Shown: piece by piece, positions 12,051 to 24,480 of the stretch
How the letters are laid out: every line of letters starts with the position of its first letter
How positions within the stretch are numbered: position 1 is the stretch's first letter
NCBI RefSeq assembly: GCF_013373865.1
Contig: NC_050472.1
Span: 22,911,136 to 22,975,135 of the forward strand
Reading direction: 5' to 3'
DNA from: Monomorium pharaonis
Taxonomy: Eukaryota > Arthropoda > Insecta > Hymenoptera > Formicidae
DNA length: 64,000 nucleotides
Program-made: the position numbers and the translations under genes
Notes under the pieces: model-generated
What the model was told of the DNA's origin: nothing
Database searches by the model: none
Seen by the model: the letters and a program-made list of their open reading frames with translations, nothing else

Positions 12051-13270
12051 AACCACCGGCATCCATTGGGAAGTTCACAAATCCTAAACTAAATCATCCG
12101 CGAAGTTCGTGGCTGACTATACTCGTCTACTTTCCACTTCTTAACCCAACCCGGATTCGAAGAAGATCGCATCATTAGCTGAGAAGTTTTTTCATCTATA
12201 TCATACTTTTACGAAGGTCGTTCGTGGCGTAACTTTTTCAAGAGCCTTTCATAGTTACGATCGGGACCTATGACGACATCGATGAGTGTCCTCTAAACTT
12301 GGTAAGATCAAGACGATATTTTTTATTAGTGTCGAGTAAGCAATCGATCTCCCGTGCTTACCGTTGCCTACTGCGTGTCACATTTGATGATAGCGTTCTT
12401 AATCGACTCGTCGGTCACTTACTCATCGCGGACCAGGTTTCTGGCGGAATGAGAGATAGGAAACGATCGACTCTCATCGTTGTCCCCCACAATTTCCGGA
12501 AATTTCCCCAAGTCGCCGCTCTTATCGCGCGAATGAGCATGCACACTCCGCCGTCATCTCTTCGGTCCGATTCCGGATGACGCCGGGATTAAGTAAGCGC
12601 GATCCCTAATCGAGTCCTCGGCCAGACCCCGTTCTCATCGTGCTCGAGTAGCGCCGAACTTTAAATCGATATTACGGATTCGTCTAGCCGGCAGCCACGA
12701 AGCGACACAGCTCGCGCGCGCGGCAGTGGCAGCGGGTCCGCTTTTCCTCCCGCGCGCGTCGTTACCTACCCATCTACTCTACCGCGAGGCGTACTGGAGG
12801 GTGCAAATGGTACATCCATTACTACCCGCAGTCTAATGGCTGGAATTTATTAGGCGATAAGTTACTTCGGCCACCTACCTTACTTGCCGAGTTCCGAGAC
12901 TCTATCCGAGCGGAAGCCGAAAGGGACACGTTTTGAGGCTGCTCTCTCTCTCTCTCTCCTCTCCTTCCCTCCCCCGCTTTCCTGCAAGCTCTCACAGCTG
13001 CTGTTCTCCAGTCTCTCTTCTGCTCCTCTCCCTCCTCCTCCTTCACCCGCGGTGGCTCTTCTCTTTCTCGGTGGACGCAGCTTACCGCGGCGGCGACCAC
13101 CGTGATTCTCGACACCTCTGGTTCGCCCCTTTAAAACCTAAGCCTATAACCAAGATTCATTGCGTAAGGAGGTAAAACCGAGGGCTCGGCGACGGAAGCC
13201 GACGCTCCGTAGGTTTTATGCATGACAACGAATTACGACGACAACAGAGAGCATTTCCGTGTTTTATTTT
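12051..13270. promoter_or_regulatory. Large CpG-rich, CT-rich island, promoter-like
   Basis: It is one of the most GC/CpG-rich blocks of the window. It holds CGCGCGCG clusters (12710-12765), a (CT)n run (12942-12958) that would suit GAGA-factor binding, and a polypyrimidine stretch to about 13060. The composition resembles an insect promoter or first exon, but no coding exon can be pinned down and the strand is unknown. Confidence 0.3.
12942..12958. repeat. (CT)n microsatellite
   Basis: A CT run within a longer pyrimidine tract. Confidence 0.9.
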
Positions 13271-14630
13271 TAACGCGTTGTTAAGCAGCAAAGGCTCTGG
13301 AATGATATTTATGGCAAAGGAAACGTGTTTCATTCTTTAAAAAAAAAAGGGAATTGACAGTTTCCGACAATAGTTACAGTCTTAGTAAATGAGCAAATGG
13401 ATAAATTATTTATACGATATATATGTATTTAGTAGGAATCGATTTTACGGGTTTTTTAAGGACAAATAATAAATAACTGTGTCCACACGCACACACTAAT
13501 TTTAAAATATATAATAATACGTGACGCTGTATTTGTGTGTGGATAAAATCAAATACCGTTAAAGCCGATAAGAGCGGATTGCGAACACGGATAAAAAGAT
13601 ATGCTTTTAGCATGTGCCAGCACATACACTGCTTATTGGCAGAATAAATGCAACTTCTGAAACATTGAAAATTAGAAAAATTGCGAATTAGAAACTAGAA
13701 ACATTTTAATTACTATCGGGGATCTTCTCAACAATCTACCTATGTCATTTCAAATGCGAGTTCTTTAAAAATACCCTCAGAAATATTTTTTTTTTGTAAT
13801 TAAATATACTTGACATTTGTTTGTATTGTCCAAAATTTTTTGGTAACTGTTTTTAGAAAAAAAATTACTCTTTGATTTAATATTAATTCAATAAATTCTC
13901 TTATGTTTAAAAAATAGGTCTCTATGTAGTATACCTGTGTCCAACTTTTGTTAACAGTAATAAGATAATTTTCTGCATTTTACGATAAATAACTCAACTA
14001 TCTTGTATTTAAAATAAATTAAATTGTGCGAATAAAAACGTGACGAATATATGAATAATAAATTAAAAAATTCCATTTTGAAACATTTTATATTTTTTTT
14101 CGTTGACCTAAAAATGCGCATTTTTAGAGAGAGCATGTTCGGAAATAGAAAACGGAATCGTGTATAAAATTTTAAACAATAAATGTCGCTTTGTGTGTAT
14201 ACAGTGTATACCATGTGTAAACAATTGAACATAGTATATAAAAAGTTAATATTTTGTATGATAATTATTGCAGTAACTCTGATATTTAAGTAATATTCAC
14301 ATTTTTCTTACGGAACATTACATAAATCTTACATATATTAATGAAGTAATTGAAAAATAAGAATATGAAAGTATATCTTATTATACATATATAATAAAAA
14401 TATAATTTGACAATTTATATGTATATACATATGTGTGTGTGTGTGTGTGTGTGTGTTTCATAAATATTATATCACGTATATTTAAATATATTATATATAA
14501 ATTTCAATTTTATATATTACAATTGTTTTTATTATATGTGTATAAAATATACAAGATACACATTTTGCTCTTATTTTCTGTGTAGACTCATGAAACATTT
14601 TTTAACATTTTAAAAATATTTTAATATTCT
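13271..14630. other. AT-rich non-coding DNA
   Basis: No gene is seen; it contains a (GT)n run. Confidence 0.5.
14432..14456. repeat. (GT)n microsatellite
   Basis: About 12 GT units. Confidence 0.95.
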
Positions 14631-15220
14631 TGACAAATATTTATAGAATGTTCGCAGAAAGTGTTTGTGCTACCTGGGTTAGCGCGCGCGTAATATGTCG
14701 TGGGGAAACAACGTATGCACAAAATGATAAGATAGATTCCATAGCAGTAATTTCGCGTCTGCCCAAACGGCTTACTCCGACGGAGAAGTATTGCGCCGCG
14801 GTTCCGGAAGGAGCTGTCGGTCGGCGCGTAATTTCGCCTCATCCGTTGGAATCTGGAGCTTCGATTTGTCATTCCGCGTGACTCGCGGCCCATTTGTCAG
14901 TCCTGGGATCCGAGCGACGACGAGTAGTAGTCGCGCGCAGCCGTTTTATGCGGTGCGATAACAATACGCAAGCGGCACGAAAAAGCCACTCGTTGGTGTG
15001 CACGGGCATGCATTAGGGTCGCCCCCACGTCGGGCGATTTCATCGGTGTAATTCCTGGCAATGTCATGCAAAATCGATAAGCTTTCAATTTCGAAATTTT
15101 CCGGCAGATTTACAGTCTGACCTCGAGATTGCATGTTTTGCGACCAACAACCGACCTTTTCCCTCCCTCCCGCTTCTCCCTTCTCTTTTCCACGAGATCG
15201 TGGTATAATTTCATTTGGTA
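14631..15220. other. CpG-rich island, function unknown
   Basis: Unique GC-richer DNA with overlapping 60-90 codon frames on both strands, none recognisable. A minus-strand G4 motif lies at 15161-15180. Confidence 0.3.
15161..15180 (-). other. G-quadruplex motif on the minus strand
   Basis: The plus strand has four C3 tracts separated by 1, 1 and 6 nt (CCCTCCCTCCC, then GCTTCT, then CCC). Confidence 0.65.
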
Positions 15221-16290
15221 AAATGGCCTTTGGGTATTAACTAGTCGAAATATGTAAATGCACATTTTAGAGGCAGATAGATATAATGAATGAATTGTGT
15301 AGCCGCTTTGCAAATTCCGAATGTAGTACAAGTAAATAGTCATTTTCAAAATGATTAGAAACGATCAGAGTTAATTAATTCTAGTTTCCATGGAGAAACA
15401 TTATCAGAATGTATAAATTACAGTAACATTATACATAGAAAATATTGTTCAATTAATTTATTCAAATCTGATTTTATGTATGATGTAGGAAATGTAATGT
15501 AGGAATGAATTGTTGAATGCGTATCACTTGTCAAAATTAAATATTTTTAATACTTAATTTTACATTTTCATTTAATAGGTAATTTAATTTAATAATCAAT
15601 ATTATATAGTGACAATAATATAAAATAAATGAGACATTAATAATATAGACACAAATTTAAAGAGTTATATGTTGTTTAGTGTGTGCTAACAAATTTAAAA
15701 AAGGTTAATATAACTAAAGTTAATTTTTGAAAAAAAATTTATGTATTAATTAGGATAATAATATAATCATGCAATTTTATTTTAAGATTTGATATTTTTA
15801 TAAACAAAAATACATTGTAGAATATTTTACAATCATTTATATGAATTATAAAATTATTTACATATTTACAATTATTATAAAATAAATAATTAAATCAAAT
15901 ATAATTAAATCAATATTAAAGTAAAATTCAAAGTTTATTAATTCGTATCGTTACAATTTGATTAAATGATATTAATGTATAACTAGTAAAACTAATAATT
16001 CAGATAAATGAAAATGTGTCAATTGCCAAAAATAAATTTAAGTTTTATTTTGATGTCTTTATATTTTCATTGTTTATTTCAAGCATCAAACTGGAAATAT
16101 GGTAAAAAAATAACTTAAGTGATATACATATTCAATAATTCTTCCTCGTTATACAATTAGAAAAGAAAGGTTTATATTTATTCTGCATTCTCTTTACATT
16201 GTGTTATGTGCATCACGGGTAAAAATAAATATAGACGATATACGTGTTAAAAATTTTTCTTTTTAAGCTGTGTTATGCTATTTTATATAT
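15221..16290. other. Very AT-rich non-coding DNA
   Basis: Nothing recognised. Confidence 0.55.
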
Positions 16291-17228
16291 TTATCTTTAT
16301 ATCGAAACTACGGTAAGCCGATCATGCAATATCATGTGTTAGGTCGTTAACTTTCATGCCACGACACATGCAACGCCCGTCGTAAACGTAAAGCATCGCT
16401 TTAGCGCCTCGCGGTGGTTGAAACGCCCCAGTGTTGGGCTTAATGACGCGGTCGAATGTTAATTATACGATATTCCGCGAATCCATATAGTAACCACTGG
16501 AAACATGGCTATTGTCCATTGAACAGTTGTAATGCCCAGCATGACTTGTCCGTTCTCTGTCCTCGATTTAAACGATTCCAACGCTGTTACACGAATTGCA
16601 CATATCTGACCCTTTCATGGCTGCTAACACTATACAAGAATGATTGAAAAGATCCCACAAATCCATGAAATTTCAATGGTAGAACAGCCGATTCGGAAAT
16701 TTATATATATTGTCCATGCACATGAGTTCTCTTGTATTTGTATGCCGTTATTTATAGCGGATAAAACGTATAAAAAGCGGTCATTTTTCGGCAGTTATAA
16801 CGGAGTAGGTTTGCCGTTTATCGGCTCAGAAATACCATAATTTATTCATTGTAAATAGACAGAATAAATAAATGTTTTTTTTTCTCCCCGTATCATTATG
16901 ATTCGCGATCATGATACATTTTGAATACATTGAGAATTTAACTTTAATTTATCTTGAAATAATTGATAAAAATCAATATAAATAATTACATTAATCTATG
17001 TAATGGTTATGTTTGGCTTGTCTATTGACTTTCACGATTTTTTGCGTTTATTTGCGTAAATTTGCCTATACAACACTTTTTGATCTTAACAAACATTTTT
17101 TGCAATTTTAAAATTTAATGTGCAAAAAAATAGAGCCATGAGAATTCAGCGTGGTTATCGGTGCACAAAAACAACGACAATTTAATAATTTCCCGTTGTG
17201 TTATAATTTAATTAAACTGAATACATGT
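16291..17228. other. Island followed by AT-rich DNA
   Basis: About 16300-16640 is GC-richer unique DNA with scattered homeodomain-type cores. The rest is AT-rich. No gene is seen. Confidence 0.35.
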
Positions 17229-17277
17229 GTTGTAAACGTTTCGACTTTCTTTTAAGTCATCTTCAGTGCTTGACAAC
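17229..17277 (-). ncRNA. Hammerhead-ribozyme-like motif of a Penelope-like element
   Basis: On the minus strand the core CUGAAGA (17260-17266) is followed by stem II GACUU/AAGUC with loop AAAAGA, then GAAAC (17238-17242). The core and stem II look intact. The flanks hold GUUGU and ACAAC, which could pair but with a bulge, and stem III is damaged. The motif matches the terminal region of Penelope-like retroelements. No reverse transcriptase or GIY-YIG coding sequence is visible nearby, so only a terminal fragment seems to remain. Confidence 0.5.
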
Positions 17278-17980
17278 GAAATTGAGGTATAATATAAATG
17301 TATACCATTGTGACATATAATTAAAAAAAGAAAAGAAATTGATTGTAATCTGGAGCAAAGCTGTACAATCATAATGTAATGAGATAACAAAAGTACGACT
17401 TGTGGATGTGGTATATAATATCTAAAAATTGAGAATAAATATAAATAAATAATTTAACTAAATAAATAATTAATTTAACATAGTCAAATATATAAAATTA
17501 TAAAACTTATCAATGTTTAAATTAACTGTTTTGTCCCATGTCACAAATTAAAAATCAATTTGCAATTTTATTCGGAAACAATTTAATTGAATCTTTGAAC
17601 CACTAACGAATAACCTATAACAAATAATCGTTTTTCGTATGTACAAACAAGACAATATAAATAGAAGAAAATCGAAAACGGTTTTAAAATTGTATCAATA
17701 CGGAAAAATTTTCCGTAAACACACGTATATGTTAAGATACTTAATGCTATTTTTTAATATTGTTCTGCTATTTTTAAAGTTATGTAGATTGTGTTCACAC
17801 ATTCGATTAAATAGCAGTGCCAAATTATCTCGTATAAAATATTTTGCCATTTTATAGCCCCGAGTTATGCAACGATTTTACAATTTCGTAGATTAAACGA
17901 TAGCTTTTAAAAGAATCTCATACCCGTATATTATCTTTCCTCCCAGTGATATTGTAAATTTTTGAAACAATCGAATTTCT
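17278..17980. other. AT-rich DNA beside the Penelope-like fragment
   Basis: It may include more of the decayed retroelement (minus strand), but no protein domain can be read. Confidence 0.35.
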
Positions 17981-18990
17981 GGCAGGAAAGCGACATGCGT
18001 TGCGGTGGAACTCTGCTATGTGAATTCTGAATTAACGATCGGAGGTATAGTTGTAAAATTCGCTGATTGGATTTAATTTTCTCGCGCCTGCAAACAGCTT
18101 CATTGTGTTTTGTGTGGTGTGTATTGAGGGGCACAGTTATTTTTAGTAAGGCAATATGCTTTTCCTGCATGGGACGAGAGCGCGCGTCTTTACTCGATTT
18201 AGTCATATCTTGCTGTTGCCTCTTAAAAGAGCGTCATCCACCGACGTAGGCGACAGCACGACAAATTTGTCAAATAAATCCGCGCATAATGATGACGCAA
18301 AGTGCCAGCGACGGAAATCATCGCGCGGCTGAACTGGTCGGTCGAACTTTTAACGTTTAAACTTTCGTAATGAAGTCTCGACCTTTTGAGTGCCGCTCAC
18401 GACGACGGCACTTGCGGGAATTTATCACTATTCACCGGTAATACTTTCGCGCGACAACATTTGTCAGCGTTACGTCGGCTGATCCAGACCTGGATGGATC
18501 GATCGAGCAAATCGATCCACGCGCGGTTATCCCTCGGTTGACTTCCCTCGTCCTCGTCCACAATCCACGATGAAGAGGTCGTAAAGTCGGCGGGTTGGGG
18601 CGCCGAGAAGTTGGGGCGAGCGATAGACAGTTCGCTCAATTATTAAAATAAAGTCCCCGCTCCACTTTCTAACGGCGGGAACGCGGGGACGGCGACGAGG
18701 TGGATTCGTCGCGAGAATGAAGCCGGGAATTCGCGTCGATCTAATTCATACACGCCTGGCGTGCAATCGGGACGCCTGGAATCGTTGGAACGCTTCGGCG
18801 TCTGGATATGTTTGCCGTCTCTCGCAAACGGCGCTGCATGATCGACGCGCTTGAACGCGGTTTTAATTACGCGAAAAGCGAATGAAAGCAAATGGAAAAT
18901 GTTGCGAGAAAAAAAATACGTAGTGAAAGGCCGGCTTACGGATATAAATGGACGTTCAGGTTTCAACGTCGTGAGCGATTTTTGTACAAA
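17981..18990. other. CpG-rich island, function unknown
   Basis: About 18100-18960 is unique GC-rich DNA. Frames of 80-107 codons on the minus strand show no domain. Confidence 0.3.
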
Positions 18991-19850
18991 ATTACCGCGA
19001 GTTATGATGAAGAAAAATGTTATGATTAAGAAGTTTATTCATAATTTCTTGTTTTTTTTTTGTATCGGAATAATTATTGTAAGAAGTTATCTTAAATTAA
19101 TGGTAAATCACTATGCTTGTACCTTTTAGATATGTTTAATTAAAAAGAAACAATTACTACAAACGTTGTTGCTCATTACTTGTTATTAGGTAAGTTAGAA
19201 GAAAAGATGCTATGACGAGTAAAGTAGCATTTTTTAATAATTTTTCTGTATAAATTGTGTTAATTATACGTTTTATTTAAATAATTTGTATTTATAACAA
19301 TAGCCATCTTCTTTAATTTAAAAAAATTTGAATTTATCAAAGCAAGTTGAACAAATACTATCTTGATTTTATTTTAAATGACACTTAAAATCCACAGTAT
19401 CCTTTGTATGTTTTACAATATTTTTTAATATGCAATAGAGGATATTGAATTGTAAAAGAAAATAATTTCATAATCTCTTAAATGAATATCAATAGCATTA
19501 ATTTAAAATTTGCAACGTTATTCTTTGTCTGTCGTGTAAAATGTTGGGATATAATGCTATTTTTTTGTAATAATTTATTCTTTTCTGCCTATGGATAGAA
19601 ATGATTTATTTCGTAAGAAATAATTGTTTTCCATAATTATTGTAAAAAATAGCTTTTTTTTTTACAGATTATATATCATTTGTCGATATATAATCTGTCG
19701 ACCTCTGTGGCATCTTTTCTCAACTTCTAAATGACATTCAATTATTTTTTAAATATTATGATAATGGAAATTTTGCATTAAAATCTCAAGATTATCCCAA
19801 GTCATACATATAATCATTTCTATAGCGGTGTCTCTCAGATAGTAACAGTA
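18991..19850. other. AT-rich DNA containing a long perfect hairpin
   Basis: Apart from the hairpin at 19664-19698 nothing is recognised. Confidence 0.5.
19664..19698. repeat. Perfect 14-bp hairpin
   Basis: ACAGATTATATATC (19664-19677) and GATATATAATCTGT (19685-19698) are exact reverse complements around a 7-nt loop ATTTGTC. A T9 run lies just to the left. It is the longest perfect stem found by eye in this window. Confidence 0.9.
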
Positions 19851-20400
19851 ACGGATCAGTGAATAACATTGCGTTTTCTAGCATTACAGCGATGAGGTCG
19901 CTCCGTATTTTGCTTGTAAGTGCTATCCCGATGAATTATTACAGCGTGATGCATTACTTGCTGAAAGATTGCAGTTCTTCACCTCGACTCATTCGTCATC
20001 TTGGGCTTTCTCTTCGCGTGCATTATGCACACGGCATGTCATAGGATTGTATGAGTCTAGTTGTGCGCGTACGTATGTCAGGTTCAAGTGTCATATGGTC
20101 ATGTATTCTTGTAACTCGTGACTTGGCATCAACAGCAGCACGAAATTTGTTACAAATACAATACGAAGGTATGTCGAAATGTTTTTGATAAGTAATAGCG
20201 AGGGAATTAAACAAGAGTCGTATCGTGTTACTTTTATACAAATATGTTAGAATTAAATAATCAGTTCTCACTTTAACATCTTGACCTCAAAGTAACGCAA
20301 GGCAATTGTTTGCGTCTAATATTTTCTAATTACATTTTTTTTGCTATGAACATGGATACAAGAGTTTCACTGATTCTTTCAATTTTCTAAAATTTGAAGC
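19851..20400. other. Mixed-composition non-coding DNA
   Basis: Nothing recognised. Confidence 0.4.
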
Positions 20401-20820
20401 AACTTACCAAGGCGACGCTCGTGCAAGACTAAAATGCCAACTCGGCGAAGCTTTCTGTTTGCCGACGGCACGCATTCTCGTCTCAAGCAGAAAGCACCCA
20501 GGCCAATGATTACATTCCTCGAAGCGTCGACCCGATGTTCCGGCGATGGCACCGAAATAATAATATCGCTCGATTGCTCCGCCGGGTGAATTAGATCGGT
20601 CGTGCGGACCGACGGGGAACCACTGGGTTTCCGGGTAGCTGCTTGAATGCACAAATGATTGGTGGGATCGCAGTAGCAAGTAGGCGCCTGGCGTCTTTAC
20701 TCCCGGTTTGGTCGGTTCGTTGCTCTTACAATGGTCCGGTGAGCCCTCTGAGCCGTCTGAGTCAAGAGAGAAAGAGAGAAAGAGAGTGAGCTTTCCTCTT
20801 GTGGAAAACGGTACGGCCAC
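20401..20820 (-). other. Unassigned 138-codon reading frame ending at a consensus splice donor
   Basis: On the minus strand a frame from 20820 to 20404 lies in a GC-rich island and ends in CCTTG|GTAAGTT (junction at 20408/20407), a near-ideal donor; its stop codon is the TAA of that donor. The predicted protein begins MAVPFSTRGK, is rich in S, P and G and resembles nothing I know. It might be a 5' exon of an unknown transcript read in this or another frame, or chance in stop-poor DNA. Confidence 0.2.
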
Positions 20821-23520
20821 TTGCTATGTGCATCTACTGCCGCGGGTTTGCATTGTTATTTCTCTCGACAACTTTTCCGAGACACCAGATTCGCGTGGTT
20901 GCTACATGGCCACGTGTTTTCTTAAATCTGTGTAAGTTAATTGAATGCGAAAGTATAATGCGATAGTAAGAAGTAATGTGTGTATAATGTATATTAAAAT
21001 ACGATATTTACGAGAGCAAAAAGAGAAAGAATTTAGAGAAAGGAAAAGTGACAGGGACAATTTGTGTGATGATTTCAACATCTGTGCAATTTTTATATTT
21101 ATATTCCCATGTCCTTTTAAATTTAACGTATATGAAATATCGTCTTCGTAATAGTAATTTATCAAAGAAGTAAGAGGTATATTGATCGGATTTGAAATCA
21201 TATATGCTGTTTCTTATTCCATCATACTATCTATCGCATAATTCGAAATAATATATAAATAGTATAAATATAAGGACTGTCACGTAGCTTTCCAAAGTTC
21301 TATTGTTTCCGATATCACAGAGTGCATCTCATCGTATTTAAAGTCCATTATATTTTATATATCTGCGTGGCACAGTGAATTTATGTCATCTTTCTTCTCT
21401 TTGAAAGCATCTTGTCTCTCGTGACTAGTTAAAATCCAATTAAAATTGTAATTACGATTCAACACCGATGTGTAATTACTCTTCAAAATTCCGATATTAA
21501 AGATTTTCATATTGTAACAAAGATTTATAGATTTAACAAAGATATACAGTACAATAGACACTTCTAATTTATGTGTGTTTTTAATTTAATTCACACCTTT
21601 GTCTCTTATATGTGAATTTATGACTAAACGTGAGGTATTTGCATATCTTCTTTCTATTAATTGTATATTTTATTAAGCTTATATATTAAGAAAATTATTT
21701 CATATTCTTTTTGTTTAGATTTCACATATATTTTAAAATTAATCTTTTAATCATCTATTATTTTCTATTTATATTAGATTTGAATAGATATTATCTTTTG
21801 CTGTATTAATTTCCTTGTTAATTATAATATATATGTATCATATAATAAAACAAATATAACTTGCATTCCATAATATAAATTATTCATTTCATGACATCAA
21901 TTATTATACGCATTAATGATATCCGATTATAGATTGTCTGGCATTCAATAGATTTTATTATTCAAGATTGATCTTACAGAGATTAATAAACATGATACTG
22001 ATGGACAAAACAAATTTATAAAATAATATATACAAATATCTTATTAATGCCCAATTATAAATTATAATATTAAATTGTTATCGATTTTAGAACAAGAAAA
22101 ATAAAAGTCATTTAATAATGAACAAATTTAAACTATATGTATTGATATGTATATGACATTTCTTCATACAATGTAATATACAGTTAATTCAAATAAAAAG
22201 GTACAAGATTAGCGCAAATTATTATTTACATGGTATGTGATATTTATTAGTCATACTTAGCCATTCTCCAAATATTGGCTGTTTAATTTTTTTATCTTCT
22301 TTTCTATTTTTAAATATGTAAAAGCAGCACAGGAGCATATAATATTATGCTGAACATGCCGGTAATTCGTTAGTCTTTCTACCTGTAGCAAAAGTTTTCC
22401 AAGACCACTCTTTTAAGTTAATGTAAAACGCAATGTGAACGAGGGTTCTCTGAAAATTGTGTTTTACATAACAATTTGCATTCCCCTTAGTTGCACCGAC
22501 CGGCATTCATGAGTGGCGAGTTTTAGTGCGGAGTGCACTTAAATTCCTAAACCGTATTGTCGAAGACGAGATACATAAGTAAGATACGTAAATGCTACAG
22601 TCTGGAAATTCTCCGCATCTTTCATCTCACTTTCGGCACTTTTCTCCCCCATTTTCTTGGGAAATTACGTTTCACGTAGACAGTGTCCTTCACTCGTTTT
22701 AGACGAACTAACGAAGTTGCTTTCTCAGATAGGGAAAAGACTCGAATGAAGGAAAACATGTTACGATATCGGAAGTGAGAAGGAAGTAAAGATACCGAGA
22801 AACATTGCGGAAAGGAATGTAATAGTTACAGCGTGAATGGAAACATAGCGCGCTATTAACTTAAAGAAATGAATACAGCTGCTCTGCATGCACACAGCAT
22901 TATGTTTAAGTGTTTCGTGATTGATTGTTAAATAGTATGGCTTGAATCTAATGGAACGGTGTATGTCATGATACGCAGCACATTAGAACACGTTTCTCTC
23001 AGGACACATTTCTTCGTCGGTTCAATATCAGCAGTGAGAAGCACGATTTGAAAACTACTGAAGTTTCACTTCTGTCTGATACTTCTTTGGAATCGCCTGA
23101 AAGAAACGTGCGCTTTGTTAATGTTTTGGTCGACGCAGCAAACATCATTCAATCGGAGGACAGATGAAGTATAACGAGCACATTCATGATTGATCACTGA
23201 CCAATCAAAAATCCGAGATTTTGCAATGTTTGATGTCTGGTTTATATGAGAACAATTAATTTAATTAATTGAAGAATTTATAGAAATGATTAAGCTAATT
23301 AATACGTGAGAAGCCATACTTTTATGTTCGTATATTTATAACAAGATTATATTACATTAAATTCTACGAAATCGGATAGTTTGAAATTATTGGTTCGAAT
23401 TGAATTTCGAAGTATAAATGTATCAATCTCGATTATCATTATTGATTTCTCTAAGATAAAGATCATATTTATTTATAAAATTTATGAAATTAAAAAATGT
23501 GTCAATTTGTGAACAATGAA
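20821..23520. other. Mostly AT-rich non-coding DNA
   Basis: A purine run AAAGAGAGAAAGAGAG lies just to the left (about 20768-20786). About 22320-23220 is moderately GC-richer. No gene or element ends are seen. Confidence 0.45.
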
Positions 23521-23785
23521 TTTAAATAGATACATCAGCGGCGACATCGTCGCGGAATCGAGATGTATCGATATAGGAGTTGTAGGTATAGAATCGTAGG
23601 TAGTCTACGGATATGCAAATCAAGAGAGAGAGGTTGCCTTCCACCATCGTCGCAAGGAGACAGCCGATTTCGAGAGGACATGAAGGTAGGGAAACGGAGC
23701 CAAGAAGGACTCGATCACGTCGTCGACGAACGCGACGCGTTGTTCCCATTGATCGACTACATTCGCAGCGTATACGGGACTTTGG

Positions 23786-23808
23786 TCTCTCTCTCTCTCT
23801 CTCTCTCT
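23786..23808. repeat. (CT)n microsatellite
   Basis: About 11 CT units. Confidence 0.95.
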
Positions 23809-23920
23809 ATCCGCGGGGATTTGGCACTTTGACGAGTTCACATCGCGCGGGAAAGTATGTACGTCTTTCTTCTTTTTTTGTTTCTTCATCGTTGTTTTTC
23901 TTAAAACATATATGTATTAT

Positions 23921-23967
23921 GTGTACACACATACACACACATACACACACACATACACTCGCGCGCG
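23921..23967. repeat. (AC)n/(GC)n alternating tract
   Basis: GTGTACACAC and ATACACAC units run into CGCGCGCG, mostly alternating purine-pyrimidine. Confidence 0.9.
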
Positions 23968-24480
23968 TTTTTCCAGTTGCATTTAACACTTAATAAGATT
24001 TGCCATCTGTTTCAATCGTTTGAAAATTAATTTGACCGAATTCATTCAATCGCTAGATTGTCTCGCTGAACAATCGTGACTATTGAGAACCTTTCGTATC
24101 ACTCTGGTGCTTGTGTCCGTTTCCTTCGTCGATTCAATAATACTGAAACACTGATTCTTTAAGCATATCGGAGCCAATACGGTGTTTGTCTTCTTAGTGA
24201 AAAGTTTAATTATGAGCAGTCCAATCGTTGTCGCTGCGGGTGATTAATTCCGGCTCGACCCAACCGGAAGTTAATTTCGCATGTATGTGCACGGAAAATT
24301 TCTTCCCTATATTTAGGTAGGTAGGCATACGCTTGGTGATGAACGACGGGATGCGGCGGAATGTAACGAAACGCACCGCGGCAAGAGTTTATGGCGCGGC
24401 AATTCGCTATTATTTGAATAAACGCTTCGTGCAAGAGAAATAGTGTTCTAGAATGTATTGCGAGTTGCTTGCCGAAAGTG

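Larger units (their letters stand above)
23521..24480. other. CpG-rich island with microsatellites
   Basis: It starts with an AT-to-GC transition. Overlapping frames of up to 126 codons include the CT and AC repeats and are not protein-like. No gene is seen. Confidence 0.35.

Noticed and set aside
17208..17390. 60-codon minus-strand frame across the Penelope-like motif
   Set aside because: It lacks reverse-transcriptase or GIY-YIG motifs and runs through the ribozyme-like structure; it is not a credible protein.
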